Shown: positions 1 to 9,455 of the stretch, one piece after another | Numbering within the stretch: the stretch's first letter is position 1 | How the letters are laid out: every line of letters starts with the position of its first letter | From: Arion vulgaris | Lineage: Eukaryota; Mollusca; Gastropoda; Stylommatophora; Arionidae | NCBI GenBank assembly: GCA_020796225.1 | Contig: CM036755.1 | Span: 40,849,306 to 40,913,305 of the forward strand | DNA: 64,000 nt | Reading direction: 5' to 3' | Program-made: the position numbers and the translations under genes | The notes under the pieces: model-generated | Database searches by the model: none | The model's input: the letters and a program-made list of their open reading frames with translations, nothing else | What the model was told of the DNA's origin: nothing

Positions 1-375
1 TAGAAATATGTTGGAGTTATAAAAAATCGAAAACATCGTTAGCCACGCTGTTTGTTGGCCTACTTGATTCCGTTGTGACTATCAGCTGATCGTTGTGTTT
101 GCCAAATCTAATATACGCTAGATATAGTGTGTTACTTAGACTTGATCGTGTAAGCCTACCATCGTAGGCCACTTTAAATCCCCACAACGCTTAGACTATA
201 GCCGCGAGAGTGTGTTTAGTGTGTTCGTTTCTGTGTAGAGAAATTCATATTGTTTTTAATGCGGTTTTGATTACAATTAGGAAGAAACTCGACGAGAACA
301 CAAATATTTCTTGTTGGTAGATCTAATTCAAGAAGAATATAAAACCCTATTTTATAACCGAGATTACTTAATCAA
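1..375 (+). other. 5' flank and leader of the first exon
   Basis: This stretch precedes the only good host-gene exon. An in-frame TAA at 355-357 lies 18 bases before the ATG at 376, so the reading frame cannot extend upstream without splicing. An AT-rich ATATAAAA run sits at about 337-344, but it is only about 35 bases before the ATG, too close to be a useful TATA box. No promoter element, repeat or RNA gene was recognised. It is probably promoter plus 5' UTR, by inference from position only. Confidence 0.35.
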
Positions 376-693
376 ATGGCTGAGAAAAACGGGTCAGCCC
401 ATTTTTATTCATCTGATGTTCAAAATGTGGTTAATTCAATGGAGTATCTCTCAACATTGTCCAGCCGTGACATGAACACTAGAAAGCAAGGACTGGACAA
501 TATATGCTCATTAGTTGAACAATATCTGGTTGGCGGTTATGGTAGTCCATTTCCATCTAAAAACGGACGTGGGGCTGTGAAAGGTGTCGGTTTTTGTCTT
601 CAGTCCATTCTGCCAGGAATTCGAAGACTTTCAATATCATGTCCATTTGACGATGTCAGAGAGAAAATGTCGTCTCTCTTTGAGGACATCAAG
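376..693 (+). CDS. First coding exon of an unrecognised host protein (106 codons, splice donor at 694)
   Basis: The frame opens with MAEKNGSAHFYSSDVQ after an upstream in-frame stop at 355-357 and runs 106 codons to ...LFEDIK. The ATG has G at +4 but C at -3, a middling Kozak context. The last codon AAG (691-693) is followed directly by GTATGTG, a consensus donor, giving a phase 0 intron; beyond it the frame decays into AT-rich sequence and stops at 754. The peptide is soluble, with no signal peptide or membrane segment, and contains amphipathic stretches (NVVNSMEYLSTLSS; GLDNICSLVEQYLVGGY; GVGFCLQSILPGIRRL) that read like helical-repeat packing. A HEAT/ARM-type large protein is one possibility, but I recognise no family and assign no function. 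The remaining exons are not evident nearby. Codon use is balanced, unlike the repeat-derived frames elsewhere in the window. Confidence 0.55.
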
Positions 694-782
694 GTATGTG
701 AAACTATGTCTACTTTTCAGAAATATCTACATACACATATATATATATATCTATGATAACTTGTCAATATTTGTGTTTTATT

Positions 783-1130
783 TATTGTTTATTGCCTTTT
801 TACCCCGGATTGGGGCATATGCCCTCAACTAACTCATGCCAAGTCTTCCTATCTCTAGCTATCTCCTGCTGCTCCCCTTTATATTGTTGATCTCTGCTTC
901 CAAATCTCGTCTCCATGTATTTCTCAGCCTCCCTTCTTTCGCTGTCCCTGCGGGTTCCAGGAAAGGACCCTTCTTGTTATATTCCCCTCACGTTTTCGCA
1001 AAGTGTGTCCTATCCAGCGCCAGCATCTTTTTTTAAACCTATTGGTTCACTGGAATCTGTCTTGTTCTTTCCACAAGTTTCTCATTTGTGACCCTATTTC
1101 TACTTTTCAAAATCTGTACACACACACATA
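783..1130 (-). pseudogene. LINE reverse-transcriptase C-terminal fragment
   Basis: Read on the minus strand, with frame changes, this gives the usual C-terminal end of a LINE ORF2: a W-x-W-I-G-H-T-L-R-K motif, then ITRR..L.WNPQGQRKKGRPR, then NTWRRDLEAEI and a terminal WHELVEGICPNPG. These are hallmarks of the post-RT region of LINEs common in invertebrates. The fragment is 5'-truncated, frameshifted and ends at the stop near 783. It lies in the intron after the first exon, in antisense. A short second copy of its last 45 bases occurs at about 3465-3510. Confidence 0.65.
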
Positions 1131-1411
1131 CGAGATATAGTATAAATTGTCACTTTGTGATTTATTTATTGTTGCTTTGTTTCAATGGTGTTTAATTGCT
1201 TGCTTATGTTATATATGACTGCATTGTGTATGTTATACGATTGCTTTGTTGTGTCTACCATGTTCTGTGATTCCACTGTGTCTATGGTGTGTTATTGCCT
1301 TGTGTACTTTTACATGAACAATTATTATGTGCAACACCAGAGCTCACGTTCTGAATGCTCAAAATCGTCTTGTAACGGTATGCATGTTTGCCACCTATAA
1401 TAGATAGTAGC
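1131..1411. other. T/G-rich intronic spacer
   Basis: A short CA run (about 1121-1130) is followed by T/G-rich sequence with loose 24-30 base periodicity (TTGTGTATGTTATACGATTG-like phrases between 1160 and 1310). No coding potential or recognisable element was seen. Confidence 0.3.
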
Positions 1412-1581
1412 CAGGGCCGGCTATGATGCAGAGAGGCGGCCGCATCAGGCGGTACCGTAAGAGGGGCGGCATAAGCAGTGAAATTAAAATCACAATTGAA
1501 GGTTATTTTAAAGAAAAACACATTTAAGGGCGGCATTTCTAAAACTTGCATCATACTGAGAAAATATACCACACGGCCCTG
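1412..1581. mobile_element. hAT-type MITE, 170 bp
   Basis: The element starts CAGGGCCGGC and ends CACGGCCCTG, so its ends are an inverted repeat (CAGGGCCG on both strands). It is flanked by ATAGTAGC (1404-1411) and ATAATAGC (1582-1589), an 8-bp target duplication with one mismatch. Terminal CAG/CTG plus an 8-bp duplication is the signature of hAT-superfamily transposons. It has no coding capacity, so it is non-autonomous. It contains two GGGCGGCAT phrases; a similar GGGGCGGCATTC phrase recurs near 1993. Confidence 0.7.
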
Positions 1582-1623
1582 ATAATAGCCACCCATCGTA
1601 AGCGATGATAACAACAGTTTCAG

Positions 1624-2280
1624 ACGTGTGCTGCTGCACCTCTCTGGTGCGTGTGGAGATGTCTGCAGAGTTCAATACTAGAACACAATCCCCTACCACA
1701 TGTGGGGCATACATGATCAAGGTTAGACATGTGAGTGTTGTGTGTTCTGTCTTTTCGCTCAGCTTGTTTTCTTTGTATCTCAACGACACGATGATTCTCA
1801 TTTATGCGAGTTCCTCTTGTATTGTTACAGAGCTACATTTGGCAATCTTGCGCAAGGGATTCCCAGCATGTTGTGTCTGTATCGAAACATTTCAGAGACA
1901 TCTTAAGAGTGTCTTTGAAGCGTTTTTATCTGTTAACCAACATAATGTCTGCCCTCTTCAAATTCGTCATACATCAACTGTTTGGGGAGGGGGGGGCGGC
2001 ATTCAGAACTGCATTCATTGTTTGTTTTACAAGAGACCGTAACACGCATATATCAAAAGTGAACGAACTTAGAATGCCGAGTAGGGAGGGAGAGAGAGGG
2101 GTGTATGACTGTATACATCAGCAGCCGACCGCCTGCTGGAAGACGAGAAAATCAGTGAATATTTTGTCTATATTGCTATTTGTTCATTTTGAAATCAAAC
2201 GTTGCTCGCGCAAGTCTTGTTGTAAAAGTCGATTAAGATGTGTTTCTCGTTGCACAGTCAACCCTACACTGTCAAAATAA
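1624..2280 (+). other. Candidate exon pair (1624-1730 and 1831-2277), weak
   Basis: An open frame after TTTCAG at 1618-1623 reads ..VCCCTSLVRVEMSAEFNT to ..AYMIKVRH and ends at a strong donor GTGAGT (1731). A pyrimidine-rich acceptor ending TTGTTACAG (to 1830) restores the same phase 0 and opens a 149-codon frame beginning SYIWQSCARDSQHV, closed by TAA at 2278-2280. The two splice signals are compatible and the intron would be 100 bases. Against it: the first candidate acceptor leaves phase 1, which does not join the phase 0 donor at 694, the late part of the long frame is low-complexity, and I recognise no protein family. Treat it as a hypothesis for RNA evidence. Confidence 0.2.
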
Positions 2281-2419
2281 CAAACAGCTACATAAGTAGA
2301 TACAGAAAAACAACTCACTCCAAGCTGCTCGTTATGATCCGGATTCCATAGTAGTAAGGGAGGGAATTACTATTATTAGTTAATGACGGGGTGAAGACAG
2401 AGTCATCAGTATATAAAGA

Positions 2420-2745
2420 ACATTGGGAAAGATGATTGCTTGAATTACATTGAGAAACAAAGAATGAAGTGGTTCGGCCACTTAATAAGAATGCATCCAA
2501 ACTCCACTGTATACAGAGTTTTCTACAACAGAACATCAGGAAAGAAGACGAGAGGAAGACCATGAAAAAGATGGTTAGATGGCCGATCAGAATGCTGTCA
2601 AAAAGAAAAATAAATATAACCCAAGTGACTAGAGCAGTGCAAGATAAAAAAAAAGAAAACCACGACACTGGGCAACAACCCCGGTAATAGTGTGAAGACA
2701 AAAGAAGAGGAAGATGGGGAAAAACATACGATGTAGCAGAGCATA
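2420..2745 (+). pseudogene. LINE C-terminal fragment, 'KWFGHLIRM' subfamily
   Basis: The DNA closely matches two better-preserved copies at 25502-25740 and 42415-42658. It encodes, with frame breaks, YIEKQRMKWFGHLIRM then HPNSTVYRVFYNR, TSGKK.RGRP and a tail that ends near a single copy of the 51-base 3' unit (CCACGACACTGGGCAACAAC at about 2661). That unit is present twice and seven times in the other two copies. It is a 5'-truncated dead LINE end. Confidence 0.65.
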
Positions 2746-3460
2746 AAGCCATTCATAAGACTAGGTTTGAGGTAGTAAGAAAGGCACACAATGGAATTGA
2801 ATGGCTCTTCCTTATGTACCATTGGGCAAGACAAGGATTGGTGATAATGATGACGCATCAAACATCTACTGATTACGCTCAGATATCGCACAAAAAGTCG
2901 GGCTGTGAATATCACCAGAAAGGCGAGACCCTCAAGCCTCGAATTTGTACATCAAAAGTTAGACGTCAGCAATTTTTCCTGCTCCAGAAGGCATATTTAA
3001 AATAGGGTATGGTGGGAGAGACTGTGCCTATAAGATCTTTCAGGGGATAAGACGGATTCAAGGAGGTACCTCACCTTTTCATGTAAACTGCTGAGCATGG
3101 GAAACTAATTGGAAAAGAAATTTGTCCTGGATTGAAAGGGTGGAGATTGCAATCTCGTATAATCTTATCACTGAAAGTAGTTTAAAATAAAATAAAAATC
3201 GGGGAATATCCTTAACAGGACGTTGTCATCAACCACAGTAAACGAGTCGTTGATTTTTAATCTCACCACTGAAATATTCAGTAGTTTGCCATTGCTGTCT
3301 GAACGGATAGACTATGAGAAATCCGAGCGGTTATTGGACTAATCTAATAGTATTCGGATAGACCCATAAGTGCACAGTCTCCTCCGGCAGAAGTTGAAGT
3401 GTATGCATACTGATGGCCCATGAGATGTATTGACTTAACTCACGTCTGAATCTGTTCTCC
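2746..3460. other. Non-coding spacer with a short dispersed repeat
   Basis: No gene or intact element was found. The phrase GACCCATAAGTGCACAGTCT at 3361-3380, followed by ..GTATGCATACTG.TGGCCC, recurs at about 56464-56524 and marks an old dispersed repeat. Short A-rich stretches occur at 3183-3200. Confidence 0.3.
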
Positions 3461-3654
3461 CTCCCCTCTTGCCTTTCAAGCCCCTATTGGGGCATAGGCA
3501 CTCAACTAACTCATGCAAGTTGATGGTTAGCTGAATTTTGTAGCCAAAGTTGTTTTTAGATGATGGGGGTGGCTAACCGCAAGCCGAACCCCCACATCAC
3601 TCGGGGGAGTAAACCTGTTCTGCGGGTTCCTTATTCAGGTTCTTTGAATCACTG

Positions 3655-3656
<2 letters not shown>
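3461..3656 (-). other. LINE tail remnant and unassigned repeat
   Basis: At 3465-3510 the sequence repeats the end of the LINE fragment at 783-830 (CAACTAACTCATGC and GGGGCATA shared). The following 3520-3650 segment (GGGGGTGGCTAACCGCAAGC) has no recognised match inside the window. Confidence 0.35.

Positions 3657-3694
<38 letters not shown>
3657..3694. repeat. (TA)n microsatellite
   Basis: Uninterrupted TA dinucleotides, about 18 copies, at the left edge of the Helitron-like region. Confidence 0.9.
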
Positions 3695-3699
<5 letters not shown>

Positions 3700-4351
3700 T
3701 ATTCCTTAAAATCTGATGTGTCCCCCTATAGACGCCTTCAGTTTACATCCAATATTCACCATATTTCTTACAAATATTTTTCGGGCTAAATTTAGATCAG
3801 CTAAAGAAACAGTTTCGAAATCGGATCAATATTAGCTTTAAAATTAATTTAAATCGAATTCTTGATGTCCTATCCAACATTTAAGTCAGCCATCTTGGTT
3901 ACAAAAAAATAAAACATGTGGTTAAGAAAGCTTAACGGTCAATGGGATATAATCCAAAAATTGCCAGATGGCCTCTACAACATAGGCACGGATTAGGTCC
4001 CTTAACGTACTATTAGTTGCGTTGCGTTTTTCCGTTTGCGTTGATTTGCGCAGAATGTATAATTTTCATGTCATTACAGCTTCACTTTTCTGTTTCAAAC
4101 TACACTATAGAAATTTTAAAATAATTAGGAAGAATGCGAAGACGCTACTTTGATTAGACGTGAAGCATTACAAGAATCACTCGAACCGTTAAAATCGTTT
4201 AACGACGACATAGCCGATTCAAACCACTTCTTAAATAATACCAGAAAATGCAATTCATGCTATTAGATGACATCTTTTGGAAAGGCTTACCAATTCTTCA
4301 TCAACTATTAATAACATTTTTTCACCCGTGCAGAGCCGGGTTAATTAGCTA

Positions 4352-4352
<1 letters not shown>
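3695..4352 (+). mobile_element. Possible non-autonomous Helitron (3' end recognisable)
   Basis: The right end, 4324-4352, has the form of a Helitron 3' terminus: a short hairpin (ACCCG at 4324-4328 pairing with CGGGT at 4337-4341), then eight to ten bases, then CTAG at 4349-4352 followed by T. Helitrons end in CTRR after a hairpin and insert at A|T. The interior is AT-rich and non-coding, so an autonomous element is excluded. The left boundary is inferred only from the TA tract on that side; no clear TC start was identified. The 3' end could also belong to a much shorter fragment. Confidence 0.45.

Positions 4353-4442
<90 letters not shown>
4353..4442. repeat. (TA)n microsatellite
   Basis: About 45 TA repeats, lying between the Helitron-like end and the next MITE and supplying the latter's target site. 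Confidence 0.95.
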
Positions 4443-4445
<3 letters not shown>

Positions 4446-4606
4446 GGCGGCTCGTCATTAAGGACCAGTGGGGCTTGGCCCCACCAAAAATAATGTATAC
4501 CGTGTATTTATTATTTTATAAATTAAAATATAGAAAGCAAAAACTATGATTTATCCGGAAAAGAATGTCTGACCCCACCAGCAAAAATGACCACGAGGCG
4601 CCACTG
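4443..4606. mobile_element. hAT-type MITE, 164 bp
   Basis: It starts CAGGGCGGCTCGTCATTA and ends GACCACGAGGCGCCACTG, so the ends form an imperfect inverted repeat (CAGKGGCGSCTCGT type). TATATATA flanks it on both sides, consistent with an 8-bp target duplication, although the TA tract makes this uninformative. Both ends and the GGGGCTTGGCCCCACCA block match the 1.7-kb element at 31342-33048, so they are one family. Confidence 0.65.
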
Positions 4607-5075
4607 TATATATATATAGATCTAGTTTAAATTGGGCCCTTTCTCGGTAGTGCCGCATCAGGTGGACCTAGTTATGTTTGATACGCGTAAAAACTCCGAG
4701 CGTCGTCATTCTTTCGAATAAGAGCTGCTCGGAATTTGTTTAAAGTTATTTAGTTGTCTATTTGCTCTAGGAGCTCTCCTACTCTTTAGCCGCAATCATG
4801 TGGCACTACATTTTGATCTTATCCAAAAGATAGATACTTCCTTTCTTGTCATCTTGTCAAACACATACGATTACTAATGTTAGGCAATTATTACTGTTAG
4901 ATGATTACCTCCTATCTGTGTGATACGAGGCTCACAAGGGCACATCGCGGAAGGATAAGCACCAGAGTTCCAAATGGCTCTGAAGATGTGACGAAACCCA
5001 TCTATGCTAAGGCTGCATGAATCAGATTTCTTCATGGATGAATTTATGGAAAGATCTGGTACATAGGTCTTTTAG
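4607..5075. other. Unassigned non-coding sequence
   Basis: Nothing was recognised here: no long open frame, no tandem repeat and no terminal inverted repeat. Confidence 0.3.
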
Positions 5076-5170
5076 GTGATCCCACGAGAGAGAGAGATCT
5101 TCCTGTGTAAGAAAGAGATTAGAGCACACATGATTATTTACCAAACATTAGATCTCAACTCGACCCAGCC
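5076..5170 (+). repeat. Fragment of the (CAAT)n-tailed dispersed repeat
   Basis: GATCTTCCTGTGTAAGAAAG followed by GAGCACACATG matches the distal part of the better copy at about 61150-61190. It is 5'-truncated and lacks the (CAAT)n tail. Confidence 0.5.
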
Positions 5171-5544
5171 TGTGTTGGGTACCAGAGAAACACTGTCGAG
5201 TGAAAGCGTTGAGCGTGGTGGTGACCCCATCACTCGCCGTTGGTTAAAGACAAATTTGAGCCAAACATCATATCACATGTAATGGAAACGTTTTATATTG
5301 ACACTTTAACTTTACCCCAACGTTGTATATGCTATCATTTGGAGACGTTGTGGTATGACTTACTTAGACGAAACTGATAAGAGGATTAGTGACAATTTCT
5401 ACCAATACATTTTACGATACTTGTCATCTATTTTCGATATTTATAGCCTCCCACTTAATATCACCAGTCATATAGCGAGATATTTTTGACATCCATGTCA
5501 TATCCATTCTTCTTTTCCGTTTCTCTACATCAATCACTTGTTGA
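5171..5544. other. Unassigned spacer
   Basis: No gene or repeat was recognised between the dispersed-repeat fragment and the 26-bp array. Confidence 0.3.
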
Positions 5545-6092
5545 AACCTCTCTTTCTTGACTATATACTTTACCTCTCTTTGTTGACTATGTGCTTTATC
5601 TCTCTTTCTTGACTATGTGCTTTACCTCTCTTTCTTGGCTATATGCTTTACCTCTCTTTCTTGGCTATGTGCTTTACCTCTCTTTCTTGGCTATGTGCTT
5701 TACCTCTCTTTCTTGGCTATATGCTTTACCTCTCTTTCTTGACTATGTGCTTTACCTCTCTTTCTTGGCTATGTGCTTTGCCTCTCTTTCTTGGCTATGT
5801 GCTTTGCCTCTCTTTCTTGGTTATGTGCTTTACCTCTCTTTCTTGACTATGTACTTTACCTCTCTTTCTTGACTATGTGCTTTATCTCTCTTTCTTGACT
5901 ATGTGCTTTACCTTTCTTTCTTGGCTATATGCTTTACCTCTCTTTCTTGGCTATGTGCTTTGCCTCTCTTTCTTGGCTATGTGCTTTACCTCTCTTTCTT
6001 GGCTATGTGCTTTACCTCTCTTTCTTGACTATGTACTTTACCTCTCTTTCTTGACTATGTGCTTTATCTCTCTTTCTTGACTATGTACTATG
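5545..6092. repeat. 26-bp minisatellite, about 21 copies
   Basis: The unit is CTCTCTTTCTTGGCTATGTG plus CTTTAC, with G/A variation at GGCT/GACT and TGTG/TATG. Since 26 is not a multiple of three, three overlapping open frames of 67-93 codons appear (LYLSFLAMCFTSLSW-type peptides); they are artefacts of a stop-poor unit, not genes. Confidence 0.95.
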
Positions 6093-6676
6093 TATTTACA
6101 TAGGGGAGGTTATAACATAGGGGAGTCCATTTTCTAGATGAGTCAGAACCCCGTTAACCATTGACCTCGAGGTCAAAGTTTACCGGTCACCTGGATGTGA
6201 AGTTATCTCTTGTGTTCTACAGGTCATCAGTCGGCTACTTATTTTGACTTTTCGCATTTCCTAAGAAAAACTATCGGACTTCATCTCTTTTGATGAACTC
6301 GACACAGAACACACATTTTAGTCTTGATACAGCAATTCAATTTCTTTCATCTGATGATTGGATTTATCAATGCCTCCTAAATATCTATATTAGGGAATGC
6401 TACCCCGAAACAAATGCTTGCAGAAACCGGAAGCACCATGCCGTAAGGTGCATAACACGGTGCAAGGACCCATCACAATGATAAATGGGATAACGGATTC
6501 TTTGGTCGTCGATCTTCCTCGAAGATTTAACCACGCAGGAAGAATGCCGGACCAACTATACCAGCGTCCACAACGAACAATATGGCGTGGCTCACAATCT
6601 AAGACAGTCGGTGGCCTTTATTAGAGAATCCGAAATCCCAATCTAGTGAGAATACAGAAGAAGAAGAAACAAATAT
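6093..6676 (+). other. Unassigned sequence ending in a (GAA)n tract
   Basis: No protein family was recognised. The segment ends in AGAAGAAGAAGAAAC (6658-6672), the same tail seen on several SINE and LINE copies in the window, so 6395-6672 is probably a retroposed element of unknown class. Confidence 0.3.
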
Positions 6677-7318
6677 CTATATATCTCTATGTGGTGATGA
6701 TGCTTGTCCATCACGGGGGATGATGACCACACACATTTTCATCCAAGGGAATGTCGTTGCGTTATGTTTGTCTGTGTGTGCGTAGATGACTAATGAGTCC
6801 GATGCGGGCTTGAAATGTTCTTGTACAGTGTGGGCAAGATATACTTGCACTTGTGGAAGTTTTACTGCCTTTCTGTTTTGACGTTTTTGTTCCATCTGTG
6901 CAGTTCTACCTGCCTCGCAGATCGAATAATCGTGTTGAAGAAGTGTGCGCCAGGCTGATCCGTCTTGAACAACATCCTCCCAGTTGTCGACATCTATGCC
7001 AAAGGATTTCATCGAGTTCTTGAGTGTGTCTTCGAATCGTTTTTTCTGACCATCCTGTGAGCGTTTATCGCTATGCAGCTCACCATAAAAGAGTCATTTG
7101 GGTTTTCTGCAATCCGGCATTCGAGCCACATGTCCTGCCCATCGTGTCTGGAACTGCATCAAAATTGTATAGATGCTGGGGAAAGCAGCTCTTTTTAGGA
7201 CCTCTGTGTCAGAGATCATATCCTGCCATTTGATGTTCATTATTTTTCTGAGGTAGACAGCGTGAAAGTGGTTTAGCTTCCTTGCGTGTCGCTGATATAC
7301 AGTTACTATGTGGTACAT
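6677..7318 (-). pseudogene. LINE C-terminal fragment, 'RWAGHVARM' type
   Basis: Minus-strand reading gives YQRHARKLNHFHAVYLRKI, IKWQDMISDTEVLKRA, PSIYTILMQFQTRWAGHVAR and then, after a frameshift around 7020-7090, MKSFGIDVDNWEDVVQDGSA followed by WRTLLQ..ICEAGRTAQMEQKRQ. This is the standard order of the post-RT region of a LINE ORF2 (LNHFH..LR.I..IKWQD...WAGHV.RM...W...). The two pieces are collinear, separated by a frameshift. It is not a host gene. Confidence 0.75.
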
Positions 7319-7759
7319 TGCTGCCGTTTGGATAAAACATAATACACTAGATTCCTATAATATCTTGAGATACTTAGTACTCATGTCTCTTCTCATACTC
7401 ACATATAATATTTAGTTTTCCGTTTCTTTCCTTTATAACGTTCATATTTTCGTTTAGTGTTGAGTCATTATTTTCAAACAGAAAAACTCATCCGTTGTCT
7501 GTGTGTAGTTTTTCCACATAGTGTCCTCGTTTTTTTTACAGCCGTAATACCAATCCTACCTGGTTCAATCTCCGCGGCCCGTAATTTAGAATCAAATTTG
7601 TCCACGTGGATTTTTACGAACAGTAAAAATAGACCTCACCGTTTAGAAAGCAATGGTAAACTACTGAACGTATAAGCGGTGCCTAGAAAAATCGACGACT
7701 CGTTTATTGTAGTTGATGACGACGTGCTGTACTTTATGTCACGATTTTCATTTCAATGT
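7319..7759. other. Unassigned spacer
   Basis: AT-rich, with short open frames only. A 72-codon frame at 7457-7675 shows no recognisable domain. No element ends were seen. Confidence 0.3.
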
Positions 7760-8990
7760 TTCTTGTATACTTTGTATATAGTAGTTAGTGTTGCAACATC
7801 TTGTATCTTGTATACAGTAGTTAGTGTTTGAACATCTTGTATACAGTAGTTAGTGTTTGAACATCTTGTATTTTGTATACAGTAGTTAGTGTTGTTATAT
7901 CTTATATTTTGTATACAGTAGTTAGTGTTGTTATATCTTATATTTTGTATACAGTAGTTAGTGTTGTTATATCTTGTTTCTTGTATACAGTAGTTAGTGT
8001 TGTTATATCTTGTTTCTTGTATACTTTGTATACAGTAGTTAGTGTTTGAACATCTTGTATCTTGTATACAGTAGTTAGTGTTGTTATATCTTGTATACAG
8101 TAGTTAGTGTTGTTATATCTTGTATACAGTAGTTAGTGTTTGAACATCTTGTATACAGTAGTTAGTGTTGTTATATAGTAGTTAGTGTTGTTATATCTTG
8201 TATTTTGTATACAGTAGTTAGTGTTGTTATATCTTGTATTTTGTATACAGTTGTTAGTGTTGGAACATCTTGTATACAGTAGTTAGTGCTGGAACATCTT
8301 GTATACAGTAGTTAGTGTTGTTATATAGTAGTTAGTAGTAGTATACTTTGTTAGTGCTGGAACATAGTAGTTAGTGTTGGAATATAGTAGTCAGTAGTTG
8401 TTATATAGTAGTTAGTGTTGTTATATAGTAGTTAGTAGTTGTTATATAGTAGTTAGTAGTTGTTATATAGTAGTTAGTGCTGGAACATCTTGTATACTTT
8501 GTTAGTGCTGTTATACAATAGTTAGTGCTGGAACATCTTGTATACTTTGTTAGTGTTAGTTATATAGTGTCAGTAAGTTATACTTGTTATTTGTAACATG
8601 AGTTTGATGTAATCTTGTATACTTGTTAGTGTTGATACTATAGTAGTAGTGCTAACATCTTGTAATTTGTTAGTGTTGTTATACAATAGTTAGTTGCATC
8701 TTAGTACATGTTAGTGTTGATTATCAGTAGTCAGTATGGAATCTTGTATACTTTGTTAGTATATGTTATAAGTAGTCATGTATAATATACTTTTAGTTAT
8801 TTGATCAATGTAGTCTAGTACTGAACATTGTATACATTGTTAGTGTTGTTATACAGTAGCAATGTTGAACATTTTGTATACTGTTAGTGCTGAACACGTA
8901 CAGTACTTTTATTGGAATATTAGAATGACTTTGTTATTTGTTATACAGTGAGTGCTGAATATGACACTATCATCATAACTGTTAGAACAT
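7760..8990. repeat. About 30-bp degenerate array (ATACAGTAGTTAGTGTTG)
   Basis: The unit combines TTGTATACAGTAGTTAGTG with TTGTTATATC or TTTGAACATC, in variable lengths of roughly 20-45 bases. From about 8560 onward units lose bases and order until the periodicity fades. A related phrase (TATACAGTAGTGAGTGCTGG) forms a 3-copy repeat at 36939-37085. Confidence 0.85.
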
Positions 8991-9455
8991 TTTAATAATA
9001 ATGATAAATCTGAAATGTTCTAACGATAGGAGCTTTTAAAAATGATAAACTTGTATCATTGAAACATCATAAATGTCGAAATGAAATGATGATACATAGA
9101 ACACAGTATAAATGCACTAAACAATAAGAGACATCTTAGACTTAGTAACAGGCATCATGTTGAACATCTGATAGTTAGTGGCTGCTGCACCAGTTGAGCA
9201 TGAAATATGTCTGTTAATGCCGTAGAGCATATGTAATTGAGTGCCATATGTAACATAATTCAAAGCAAACTTGAGATCATGTAGACTAAGGCACACTCTT
9301 GTTCTATTTTAACAGAGTAGTGTTAATCATTGATCATGTAGAAGAGATAAATGATACTGCATGTGATCATGATACATTGAGCATTGAACAGTTCAGATGG
9401 ACCTGATACTGTTAAATCAGAATAGATGTCTAACATTGAAATATGTTATAGCAAT
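8991..9455. other. Low-order junction between two arrays
   Basis: The sequence carries scattered echoes of both neighbouring arrays (GAACATCTGATAGTTAGTGG; GAGATAAATGATACTG) but no stable period. It may be decayed repeat or poor consensus at an array boundary. No coding potential. Confidence 0.4.

Noticed and set aside
337..344. TATA box
   Set aside because: Only about 35 bases before the ATG; AT-rich composition makes the match uninformative.
5591..6080. Hydrophobic leucine/phenylalanine-rich proteins
   Set aside because: Products of the 26-bp repeat in three phases; no stable frame, no start context.
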